DNA from: an uncultured Mailhella sp.
GTDB taxonomy: Bacteria; Desulfobacterota; Desulfovibrionia; Desulfovibrionales; Desulfovibrionaceae
Length of the DNA: 62,916 bases
Direction: 5' to 3'
Assembly: GCF_944324995.1 (NCBI RefSeq)
Contig: NZ_CALUYL010000019.1
Span: 1 to 62,916 of the forward strand
Shown: in pieces, positions 27,854 through 35,627 of the stretch
Position numbering within the stretch: the stretch's first letter is position 1
Layout of the letters: each line of letters opens with the position of its first letter
Translations under genes and position numbers: made by a program
Notes under the pieces: model-generated
What the model saw: the letters and a program-made list of their open reading frames with translations, nothing else
Databases searched by the model: none
Told to the model about the DNA's origin: nothing

Positions 27854-28035
27854 CCGGCAACAACTCCCCTTTCCCGCCTCGCAGGGCGGTCGTCGCAACG
27901 CTCCGCCCGGCTTCCTGAAACGCCGACTTCCGCACCTGCACCCTCGCGCTCCCTTTCGAGTTCCGAAAGCGGACGCACTCTTCACGCTTACGCTATGTTT
28001 TGAATAATATCCAATAATTCAAGGAGATTATCAAC

Positions 28036-29307
28036 ATGGATACGGAGATATCCTCCACCTTCCCCATGGTCAGGGACGTTCCCTACATGGGCGTCATCTG
28101 GGTTGTTCACGAGGCATCGAAACTCGGCTTCTGGAACGGAAATCCCGACTGGTGCAACCTCGGTCAGGGACAGCCCGAAGTCGGCGACATGCCCGGCGCG
28201 CCAGAACGCATCAATCACATCGACATTGATCCCGCCGATCACGCCTACGGCCCGGTGGGCGGCACCGGCGAAGTGCGCGAAGCCATTGCCGACATGGTCA
28301 ACAGAACCTATCGCCGCGGCAAGTCGAAGTACACGGCGGACAACGTCAGCTTCGCAAGCGGCGGCCGTCTGGCCCTCACCCGCCTCTACACCATTCTGGC
28401 CGACGGCGCGCGCATAGCCTACAAGAATCCCGACTACACCGCCTACGAGGACTATCTCTACAGCCTCCGCAACCGCTGCGTGCTGCTTCCCATCCGCGCC
28501 AGGGAGGAAGACGCCTTCTCCATTCCCGCAGAAACGCTGGAAAGCTTCATTCATCAGGAACGCGCCGACGTCTTTGTGTTTTCCAATCCCTGCAACCCCA
28601 CGGGCGAAATCATTTCCGGCGAAACCCTGGACAGCTACGTGGCCACGGCCCGCAGGGAAAACTGCCTCATCGGCAGCGACGAATTCTATTCCCACTTCAT
28701 CTACAATCCCGACGGCTCTCCCGCGTCCGGCCCCGTTTCCGCGGCGGAATTCGTGGAAGACGTGGACAAGGATCCCGTCGTCATTTTCGACGGCCTCACC
28801 AAGAGTCACCGCTATCCCGGCTGGCGCGCCGGCTGGGCCGTGGGCCCGAAGCACATCATTGAAATGCTGAACCGTGCGGCCAGCGCCGTGGACGGCGGCC
28901 CTTCCATGCTCTCCCAGCGCGCCACCCTCGCGGCCCTCGAACCTTCCCGCGTGGAGCAGGAAACCACCGCCCTGCGCGCCGAATTCGCCTACAAGCGCAA
29001 GCTCATGCTCGACGGCCTCGCCGAACTCGGCATCCGCCCGGCGGCCGAGCCCCGCGGCACCTTCTACGTGTGGGCCTGCATCCGCGACCTGCCCGCACCC
29101 CTCAACGACGCCGACGCCTTCTTCCACGCCTGCCTCGCCCGCAAGGTCATGACCGTGCCCGGCCGCTTCTTCGACGTGCGCCCCTACCGGACCCGTCCCG
29201 CCGAAGAACCCTACCGCTCCTGGGTGCGCTTCTCCTACGGCCCCTCCCGCGACGTGGTAAAAACAGGCATCGAACGCATCGCTGCGCTCATCCGCGAGCA
29301 TCGCTGA
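28036..29307 (+). CDS. PLP-dependent aminotransferase, class I/II
   Basis: 423 residues, fold type I. The cofactor-binding features are the NPCNPTGEIIS stretch, SDEFYSHF with the Asp that binds the pyridine nitrogen, and GLTKSHRYPGWRAGW with the Schiff-base Lys and phosphate-binding Arg. An AAGGAG site precedes the ATG. It stands alone between an AT-rich short promoter region and a hairpin. Substrate is not evident; it lies outside known branched-chain or aspartate groups as far as I can read. Confidence 0.88.
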   Translation: MDTEISSTFPMVRDVPYMGVIWVVHEASKLGFWNGNPDWCNLGQGQPEVGDMPGAPERINHIDIDPADHAYGPVGGTGEVREAIADMVNRTYRRGKSKYTADNVSFASGGRLALTRLYTILADGARIAYKNPDYTAYEDYLYSLRNRCVLLPIRAREEDAFSIPAETLESFIHQERADVFVFSNPCNPTGEIISGETLDSYVATARRENCLIGSDEFYSHFIYNPDGSPASGPVSAAEFVEDVDKDPVVIFDGLTKSHRYPGWRAGWAVGPKHIIEMLNRAASAVDGGPSMLSQRATLAALEPSRVEQETTALRAEFAYKRKLMLDGLAELGIRPAAEPRGTFYVWACIRDLPAPLNDADAFFHACLARKVMTVPGRFFDVRPYRTRPAEEPYRSWVRFSYGPSRDVVKTGIERIAALIREHR

Positions 29308-29356
29308 TCAGGCGCGGACCTGACAGCCGTCAGACACCGCAGAAAGCAAAGCGCGC

Positions 29357-29390
29357 CGCCGCGCTCGGGAACATGCTCCCGGGCGCGGCG
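29357..29390. repeat. Stem-loop after the aminotransferase gene
   Basis: CGCCGCGC-CGGGA pairs with TCCCG-GCGCGGCG. It has no T-tract, like the hairpins after abgT and the phosphoribosyltransferase. Confidence 0.6.
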
Positions 29391-29538
29391 ACGCTTCCCG
29401 TGTCCGCAAAAAAGCTGTGCAGCAGCTTCTGAAATTCCCCTGAAGCCGCGCCGAAGGCGCGGCCGACGCGGGGACTCGCCTTTCCGCGACGCCGCAACAT
29501 TCAGAAACACGCCGCACTTTCGCTCCGGCCCGCGCCGC

Positions 29539-29567
29539 TTGACGCCCTCCGCCTCAAAAGGTTACTT
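29539..29567 (+). promoter_or_regulatory. Candidate promoter of the queuosine-precursor transporter
   Basis: TTGACG and TTACTT at a 17-base spacing, giving a leader of about 50 bases. Confidence 0.4.
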
Positions 29568-29590
29568 CCGGCGTCGGCCCTTTCCTTCAA

Positions 29591-29623
29591 CCGTGTGCTT
29601 GAAAACCACGTAAAAAACAAGTC
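29591..29623 (+). promoter_or_regulatory. Possible preQ1-I-like riboswitch/leader pseudoknot
   Basis: A short stem (CGTG 29592-29595 with CACG 29607-29610) is followed by TAAAAAAC and then CAAG, which can pair with CTTG in the loop. A small hairpin plus an A-rich tail folding into a pseudoknot is the preQ1 class I plan, and the gene behind it carries queuosine precursors. There is no separate Shine-Dalgarno, which fits a switch that hides the ribosome site. The first stem is only four pairs, so this is a suggestion. Confidence 0.35.
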
Positions 29624-30304
29624 ATGAAAGCTACCGTCTCCCTCTCGTTCATGCTGCTCGGCGTCGTGTTCTGCGCCTGTCTCGTTGCCTCCAATCTTCT
29701 GGAAACCAAAATCCTCCAGTTCGGCCCCGTCACCATCACCGCCGGATTCCTGGTCTTTCCCATCTCCTACATCATCAACGACTGCATTGCCGAAGTCTGG
29801 GGCTTCCGCAAGGCGCGGCTCATCATCTGGCTGGGCTTTGCCGTCAACTTCGCCATGGTCGCCCTGTTTCAGCTGGCCGTGGCCCTGCCCGCCGCCCCCT
29901 TCTGGGAAGGCGACGCCGCCTTCCGCTTCATCTTCGGTCTGGCGCCGCGCATCGCCGCCGCCAGCCTCGCCGCCTTTCTTCTCGGCTCCTTTCTCAACGC
30001 CTACGTCATGAGCCGCATGAAAATCGCCAGCCGCGGCAAACACTTTTCCGCCCGCGCCGTGCTCTCCACCCTCGCGGGAGAAAGCGCGGACTCGCTCATC
30101 TTCTTTCCTCTGGCCTTCGGCGGTCTCGTGCCCGTTCAGGAACTTATCAAGATGATGGCCATTCAGATCTTCGCCAAAACGGCGTATGAAATCGTCGTGC
30201 TGCCGGTCACCATCCGCGTGGTGAACTTCCTCAAGAAGATCGAAGAATCGGACGCCTACGACACGGATATTTCCTACAATATTCTGAAGATCCGGGAACT
30301 GTAG
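29624..30304 (+). CDS. yhhQ: Queuosine precursor transporter (YhhQ/VUT family)
   Basis: 226 residues, about six membrane segments. The VASNLLETKILQFGPVTITAGFLVFPISYIINDCIAEVWGFRKAR segment is the YhhQ signature, and GESADSLIFFPLAF is the second conserved patch. The family imports preQ0 or preQ1 for tRNA queuosine. The start at 29624 has no classical ribosome-binding site, see the leader element. Confidence 0.9.
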   Translation: MKATVSLSFMLLGVVFCACLVASNLLETKILQFGPVTITAGFLVFPISYIINDCIAEVWGFRKARLIIWLGFAVNFAMVALFQLAVALPAAPFWEGDAAFRFIFGLAPRIAAASLAAFLLGSFLNAYVMSRMKIASRGKHFSARAVLSTLAGESADSLIFFPLAFGGLVPVQELIKMMAIQIFAKTAYEIVVLPVTIRVVNFLKKIEESDAYDTDISYNILKIREL

Positions 30305-30756
30305 TCCTTCCGCCCCGCTCCCCCGACAGGTCCCGTCCCGGAAAGCGGCCTCCGCCCGCTCTCAGGGTCATTCCCGCCGTCACTTCTGCCGCATGTCGCT
30401 CCGCATCCGCCTCCGCGCCGTCCGGTGCGTCAGATCCGCTTCGCAACGCAGCCTGCCGGTTCCTGAAAAAATTCTTCCCGGAACGCCATGCCGGATCCGT
30501 TCGGCAATCCATATTTCATTTGATTATTGGTCCCATACCATTTATTAATTATGGACACCGGGCATCATCATCTTCACAACGTACACTGATTCCCGCTTCA
30601 TACCTGCCAAGATCGATATACAGAACCCGCAGCATGTTGCCGAACAGGCAGTCGGAGATTCCGAACACATCGCATTGCCGTACTTTCATGTCCAAAGGAG
30701 CAGTCCGTACCGCTCGAAGCGTCTTTTTCACCGTTTCTTGTCTTCAGGAGGTTTCC
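30305..30756. other. Intergenic region upstream of the GlcG-like gene
   Basis: GC-rich at first, then an AT-rich patch near 30510-30560 with TTGGTC (30527) and TATGGA (30550) at a 17-base spacing as a weak promoter candidate. I found no sigma-54 GG-N10-GC match here and no gene. Confidence 0.4.
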
Positions 30757-31173
30757 ATGGTCGATGTCACTCTGTATCACAGCATCCGCAACATTCTGAA
30801 CAGCCTCGACGAACTCGCGGCAGACGGAGCGCCCGTCTGCCTGGCCATCATGCACAACGATGGGGCGCTGGCCGCGCTGCTCCGCATGCCGGGAGTTCCC
30901 GGCCGCATCGAACACATGGCCAAGGGCAAAGCCTATACCTCGGTCAAAATGGGATGCACCACCTCGGCTCTTCATGACCGACTGGTCCGGGAAAACATCA
31001 CGCTGGCCGACTTCATGGATCCGGGCATGACCTCCATGCCCGGCGGCGTGCCTCTGATCGACAAAGAAGGCGGCATCCTGCTCGGCATAGGCGTGAGCGG
31101 ACGCACGGCGGCGGAAGACGAAGTGCTGGCGCTTCGTATCCGCGACATGCTGCAGAATGATCTGAACAAGTAA
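30757..31173 (+). CDS. GlcG/HbpS family heme-binding-like protein
   Basis: 138 residues. The conserved KGKAYTSVKMGCTTSALHDR stretch and the MPGGVPLIDKEGGILLGIGVSGRTAAEDEVLA strand-loop are GlcG/HbpS hallmarks; the fold is shared with the PduO C-terminal domain. Members bind heme or cobalamin-related ligands or accompany glycolate and diol pathways. The ATG at 30757 has a full CAGGAGG site. It converges on the sigma-54 activator gene and marks the left end of the sulfonate island, but no sign of co-regulation with it was found. Confidence 0.82.
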   Translation: MVDVTLYHSIRNILNSLDELAADGAPVCLAIMHNDGALAALLRMPGVPGRIEHMAKGKAYTSVKMGCTTSALHDRLVRENITLADFMDPGMTSMPGGVPLIDKEGGILLGIGVSGRTAAEDEVLALRIRDMLQNDLNK

Positions 31174-31204
31174 TCCGCAGCGCCCTGATCCGCATGAAAT
31201 TGTC

Positions 31205-31241
31205 CTTCGCGACCGTGTTTTCTCAAAGCACGGTCGCGAAG
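31205..31241. terminator. 13-bp perfect hairpin after the GlcG-like gene
   Basis: CTTCGCGACCGTG and CACGGTCGCGAAG around an 11-base loop. There is no good T-tract on either strand, so termination is likely but not certain. Confidence 0.5.
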
Positions 31242-31404
31242 CGTCTCTAACCCGTGCAAAGCCGTTTTCCCTTCGGGAAAAACAGGCGCAGGCTTCTGGC
31301 CTGTGTCGAATACTCATCGAACATTCTCAAAAAATTACCGATTCTGGCAGGCAGGACATCGACGGGGCGCGCTGCGTCTTCACGCCGCCTCACCGAAAAA
31401 ATTC

Positions 31405-31438
31405 ATAAAAAAAGACGACGGGACATGCTCCGTCGTCA
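31405..31438 (-). terminator. Terminator of the sigma-54 activator gene
   Basis: GACGACGG...CCGTCGTC hairpin followed by seven T on the minus strand. Confidence 0.9.
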
Positions 31439-31508
31439 TATATTCATGGCCCCCGCTCCGCCGGTATGCCGACGGCGCAAGCTGCGCTCCTGCCGAAGGG
31501 TGAAAAGC

Positions 31509-32933
31509 TCAGCTGAACTTGACGCCTCTTTTCTCCAGTTCCTTCACCTTGCGGAATATCGTGCTCCTGTCCACGTTAAGTTCCTTTGCGATATTCGCAA
31601 TGCTGCCGTACTTGTGCATGGCGGCCTGAAGAACAATGCCCTCCATCTCCTTCATGATTTCCTTATAGCTGCGCCCGTCGAAGTTGACGGCAGGCTGCGC
31701 TCCGCCTTCCTGTCTTCTGCCCGCGGCCAGCGAATTTCCCAGCGGCAGCTGCGAAGGATGAATGACGCCGTCCGAACAGGTGACGGCAATCCCCTGCACC
31801 ATGTTTTTGAGCTCCCGCACATTGCCCGGCCAGGGATAGTTCTGCAGAGCTTTTTCCGCTTCAGGAGAAAATTCCAGTTTGCGTCCGTACTTGTGCGCAA
31901 AAAAATCCAAAAAGAAATGCGCCATGGGAAGAATGTCGTCCCTGCGATCCCTCAGCGGAGGAATGGTCAGCACGGCAATCTTCAGACGATAATACAGATC
32001 ACTTCGGAATTCACCGTTGGCAATGGCCTTTTCCAAATCCTTGTTGGTGGCCGCAATAATGCGCACGTCCAGTCTCTTCGGCGTGGTGGCGCCGACTCTC
32101 AAGACCTCGCCGTCCTGCAGAAAACGCAGAAGACGCGTCTGCATGGCTATGGGCAGTTCACCTATTTCGTCAAGAAACATGGTGCCGTTGTTGGCTGCCT
32201 CTATGAGCCCCACCTTGCCGTTTCTGTTTGCGCCGGAAAACGTTCCCCCCACATAACCGAACAGTTCCGTTTCAATGAGCTGAGGAGAAATGCTGCCGCA
32301 GTCCACCTTGATGAACGCGTTTTCGGCCCGACCGCTCTCGGTATGAATTCTTCGGGCCAGCACATCCTTGCCCACCCCGGTTTCTCCCAAAATCAGTACG
32401 GGAGCATCCGTCTTGGCAATAACGCTCACCTTGTTTCTCAACCGGGTCATGACAGAACTCTGCACGATTTCCGGCATCTGGGTAAAGGCCGAATTCTGCG
32501 GGGAGTTGCTGAGCTTGGAAAACACATCCAGCAGCTCCTTCTGAAACAGCAGCCGACTCTGAAGCTCCTGGAGAGAACTCTCGTCCCGAAGCAACGTCAC
32601 ACAGAAAACGACATTATGATGACTGTCGAAAATGGGATGCCCTTCAAGCACCAGTCTGCGCCCATTGGACAACGTCTGCACACGGGTCACCATTTTTCCC
32701 GTGCGGAAGACTTCAGGATTCAGAACTACATCAAATACGCCCTTGCTGGTAAATTCATGAACATCATGTCCTATCATGCTGTCATGCTGCACGCCGGTCA
32801 TGCTTTCATGCATGGCATTCAGGAACAGCACCTTACCCTGCGCATCAGTGACGCAAACACCGTCACTGAACACATCCAGGACCTGAGCAAGATAATCTCT
32901 CAGCATAGTAAGTTCATTAATATCAGACGTCAT
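31509..32933 (-). CDS. Sigma-54-dependent transcriptional activator (PAS-AAA-Fis)
   Basis: 474 residues. A PAS domain (about 10-115) is the likely ligand or signal sensor. The AAA+ sigma-54 interaction module (about 155-390) has Walker A GETGVGKD (183-190), Walker B GTMFLDE (250-256) and, in place of GAFTGA, GTFSGA (230-235). A Fis-type helix-turn-helix lies at 443-465 (SIANIAKELNVDRSTIFRKVKELE). No receiver domain is present. Its own promoter at 33249-33277 is sigma-70 type. Three operons nearby start at sigma-54 promoters with shared dyads, so this protein is the obvious activator of isethionate use; that assignment is inference. Confidence 0.92.
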   Translation of the reverse strand: MTSDINELTMLRDYLAQVLDVFSDGVCVTDAQGKVLFLNAMHESMTGVQHDSMIGHDVHEFTSKGVFDVVLNPEVFRTGKMVTRVQTLSNGRRLVLEGHPIFDSHHNVVFCVTLLRDESSLQELQSRLLFQKELLDVFSKLSNSPQNSAFTQMPEIVQSSVMTRLRNKVSVIAKTDAPVLILGETGVGKDVLARRIHTESGRAENAFIKVDCGSISPQLIETELFGYVGGTFSGANRNGKVGLIEAANNGTMFLDEIGELPIAMQTRLLRFLQDGEVLRVGATTPKRLDVRIIAATNKDLEKAIANGEFRSDLYYRLKIAVLTIPPLRDRRDDILPMAHFFLDFFAHKYGRKLEFSPEAEKALQNYPWPGNVRELKNMVQGIAVTCSDGVIHPSQLPLGNSLAAGRRQEGGAQPAVNFDGRSYKEIMKEMEGIVLQAAMHKYGSIANIAKELNVDRSTIFRKVKELEKRGVKFS

Positions 32934-33248
32934 ACCAGCACCTGAATGTAGTTCATTGTGACTTCACCCTGATCTTTTTACCAGCAACAACTCTTGATAA
33001 ATCCACATTTATAATTACACAAACAAACATATAATAACTTTTATTAATTCAATTTATATATAATACGTTATCAATATATTAAAAAAGTATTAATAATATA
33101 ATTAAATATAAATAAAATACATTAATTATGAATATTTTATATAATACGCATCCGCAAAAACAATATTCAATATATGAATATGCTCAACATGCGATTCCCG
33201 CAAAATAAAATGAAAAACTTTCCTACAGTTTCAAAAATTATTTCAGTT

Positions 33249-33277
33249 ATGATAGGACACTTGATTTTTTGAGTCAA
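33249..33277 (-). promoter_or_regulatory. Sigma-70 promoter of the sigma-54 activator gene
   Basis: On the minus strand TTGACT and TATCAT with a 17-base spacer. It implies a 300-base AT-rich leader before the start at 32933. Confidence 0.65.
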
Positions 33278-33532
33278 ATTTTTCTTTTTTTATTGAATTT
33301 TTTTCTATTACTTGTATTTAATATCAAAACAAAAAAAACATAAGCATTCCATTTCTTATCATATAATAGCATGACATCTCAGAAAAGTTTAAAAAAAAAC
33401 AAAAAACTTTAATAATTGAAACACATTTACATAATTGTAAAACATTTTAAAAAAATATATATCTCATACATGATGACAAGACATTATTTCAATACATGGA
33501 AATACATGTCGAACATTAAAAGCCGAAAAGTA

Positions 33533-33568
33533 ATCGGCACATGTCGAAAAAATACGACATATGCCGAT
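33533..33568. repeat. Long inverted repeat, operator-like
   Basis: ATCGGCACATGTCG and CGACATATGCCGAT face each other across AAAAAATA, a 14-base arm with one mismatch. It lies just downstream of the dctM terminator in the AT-rich block and has no T-tract after it. Confidence 0.7.
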
Positions 33569-33676
33569 CTGCAAAAACGACGCAACTGCATCGTGCTGCG
33601 CCGCCGATTTCAGAGGCCAACGCACGACTTTCAGGCATGGCACGAAAAATTAGCAGACGCAACTGTGTTACATAAA

Positions 33677-33710
33677 AGACAGCCCGGAACATTGTGATGT
33701 TCCGGGCTGC
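33677..33710 (-). terminator. Terminator of the dctPQM operon
   Basis: AGCCCGGAACAT...ATGTTCCGGGCT stem; the minus strand continues with CTTTT. Confidence 0.85.
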
Positions 33711-33732
33711 GAAAAGGTTCAGAAAAGTTCAG

Positions 33733-35034
33733 CTAGACGCCGTATCCGAGGAAGCGGGGAAGCCATGTGGCAATGCCGGGGAAGAAGGTTATGAGAAGCA
33801 CGCAGATGGTAAGCGTTCCCACATAGGGCAGAACGGCCACGGCGTTTCTTTCCACGGAAATGCCCGCTATTCGTGAAGAGACGAAGATGTTTACGCCCAG
33901 AGGCGGCGTCAGCAGAGCCGTTTCATTGGTAAGAACCAGAATGATGCCGAAGTGGATGGGATCGATTCCAAGCTGCACAATGACGGGAAGGAGCACCGGC
34001 ACCAGAATGATCAGGGTGGACAGCGTCTCCATGAACATGCCGAGGATATAGAGAACCACGATGATCAGCAGCAGCACGACGGTCGGGTTGCTGGTGAAGT
34101 CGAAGATCAGCTGGGCAAGCTTCTGAGGAGCCTGTTCATAGGTAAGGATCTTGCCGAACAGCGTGGAGGAACCGACAATGATGAGCACCGCGCCGCAGGT
34201 CATGACGCCTTCGATGAGGGCGAGATAAATATGACGGGGCTTGAGGGAGCGGTTGATCACGAAGCCGACGAACAGCGAGTAGGCAATGGCCACCACGGAG
34301 GCTTCAACGGGCGTGGCATAGCCGGAGTAGATGGAGCCCAGAATGATGACGGGAGTCATCAGGGCAAAGGTACTCTTTCCGCAGGTGCGGCAGAATACCT
34401 TGAAATTGAAGGGTTCGGGGTTGTCGTCGCCCTTGAAGCCCTTGCGGCGGGCGATGATGTACGCCGTAGTCATCATGGACATGGCCACGAGGAAGCCGGG
34501 AATAAAGCCGGCGGTGAACATGGCCGTCACGGAAAGGTTGCCCAGAATGGCGTAGATGATCATGGGGTTGGACGGCGGAATCATGATGCCGATGGTGCCG
34601 CCGGACGAAGCGGCTGCGGCTGCGTAGTCCTTGGAATAGCCGCATCTGACCATGGCGGGAACCATGATGGTGCCCACGGCGGCCACGGTGCCCGGGCCGG
34701 AACCGGAAATGGCGGCAAAGAACGTGCAGGCAAGAATGGTGGTGATGCCGAGTCCGCCGTACATGCGGCCGACCAGCATTTTCGCCACGTTGATAATTTG
34801 TTGTGTTATGTTCCCGTACTCCATGAGCGCGCCGGCGACAACGAAGCAGGGAATGGCCAACAGCGTGAAGATGTTGATGCCTTCAAAAAGCGAGTTGTGA
34901 ATGACGGAAAGCGGAAGCATGCTGTCGCCCAGAAGCAGGGCCGCCGAAGAGGCGATAATGAGCGACATGAAGATGGGCAGCCCCATAAGGAGCATGAGGA
35001 ACAGGGTGCAGAGTGCAATTTCCAGCGTAGACAT
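33733..35034 (-). CDS. dctM: TRAP transporter large permease DctM (isethionate-type)
   Basis: 433 residues, about 12 membrane segments, the ion-coupled translocation subunit of a tripartite ATP-independent periplasmic transporter. Family marks are MLLMGLPIFMSLIIASSAALLLGD near the start, the GSGPGTVAAVGTIMVPAM loop and SGGTIGIMIPPSNPMIIYAI. It begins in an overlap with the dctQ stop (TGATG), so coupling is tight. With DctP and DctQ and their sigma-54 promoter it is the best candidate for isethionate uptake. Confidence 0.95.
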   Translation of the reverse strand: MSTLEIALCTLFLMLLMGLPIFMSLIIASSAALLLGDSMLPLSVIHNSLFEGINIFTLLAIPCFVVAGALMEYGNITQQIINVAKMLVGRMYGGLGITTILACTFFAAISGSGPGTVAAVGTIMVPAMVRCGYSKDYAAAAASSGGTIGIMIPPSNPMIIYAILGNLSVTAMFTAGFIPGFLVAMSMMTTAYIIARRKGFKGDDNPEPFNFKVFCRTCGKSTFALMTPVIILGSIYSGYATPVEASVVAIAYSLFVGFVINRSLKPRHIYLALIEGVMTCGAVLIIVGSSTLFGKILTYEQAPQKLAQLIFDFTSNPTVVLLLIIVVLYILGMFMETLSTLIILVPVLLPVIVQLGIDPIHFGIILVLTNETALLTPPLGVNIFVSSRIAGISVERNAVAVLPYVGTLTICVLLITFFPGIATWLPRFLGYGV

Positions 35035-35540
35035 CAGACATCCTCCTCAAAGCGGACGAGACCGTTCAACGTTCCGTTCTTCCAGCGGATGTAGTAGTCT
35101 GCCACGATGCGCCAGGCCACAAGCACGAAGCTGAAGGGAATGATGGATTCCACCCAGGCCTTGGCAAATCCCATGGTGGGAGAAATTTCGGGAAATTCAA
35201 AGCCTTCTTCGATGACAGGGAGGCTGCTGAATGCAATGAAAATAAGAAAGCAGACCCAGATGATGTCGCCGATCACACGGAAGAACATGCGCGCCTTGTC
35301 GCCCATCCACAGGAACTGGGCAGTAACGCGTACGTGGGCTCCGCGCTTGGCAACCAGCGCCGCTCCCAGAAACACCGACCAGAGAAAGGTGTAGCGGGAA
35401 AGTTCCTCGGTCCAGGCGATGGACGTTCCCAGAGTCATTCTGGCTGCAACCTGCGCCATGAGACACAGAATCATGGCGCTCAACATGATGCAGCACAGCC
35501 CTTCCTCAAAATAGTCATAGACTTTTTTCAGTATGCTCAT
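35034..35540 (-). CDS. dctQ: TRAP transporter small permease DctQ
   Basis: 168 residues with four membrane helices, and the RMTLGTSIAWTEELSRYTFLWSVFLGAALVAKRGAHVRV stretch typical of DctQ small subunits. It joins DctM in the membrane part of the transporter. The stop overlaps the dctM start by one base, and the start lies 87 bases after dctP. Confidence 0.93.
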   Translation of the reverse strand: MSILKKVYDYFEEGLCCIMLSAMILCLMAQVAARMTLGTSIAWTEELSRYTFLWSVFLGAALVAKRGAHVRVTAQFLWMGDKARMFFRVIGDIIWVCFLIFIAFSSLPVIEEGFEFPEISPTMGFAKAWVESIIPFSFVLVAWRIVADYYIRWKNGTLNGLVRFEEDV

Positions 35541-35627
35541 CGTAGTTCCGTCAAAGCTGAAAAATGCACATAAAATCAGGAAACTTTCGGAAGGGAAGCC
35601 CGAGAGCCCCCCTTCCGGGGAAATCCG

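Larger units (their letters stand above)
31174..31508. other. Convergent intergenic region
   Basis: Contains a hairpin after the GlcG-like gene and the terminator of the activator gene. Nothing coding is seen. Confidence 0.5.
32934..33676. other. AT-rich intergenic block
   Basis: About 740 bases that are strikingly AT-rich against the GC-rich surroundings, full of ATTA and TATA runs, without a supported gene. It includes the activator promoter and the inverted repeat at 33533-33568. Confidence 0.6.

Noticed and set aside
30520-30756. Sigma-54 promoter before the GlcG-like gene (TTGGTCCCATACCATTTA)
   Set aside because: The GG at -24 is there but no GC follows 10 bases on, so the -12 element is missing.
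33416-33697. Small plus-strand frame of 93 codons in the AT-rich block
   Set aside because: No ribosome site, composition follows the local AT bias, and it reads through the inverted repeat and the dctM terminator.
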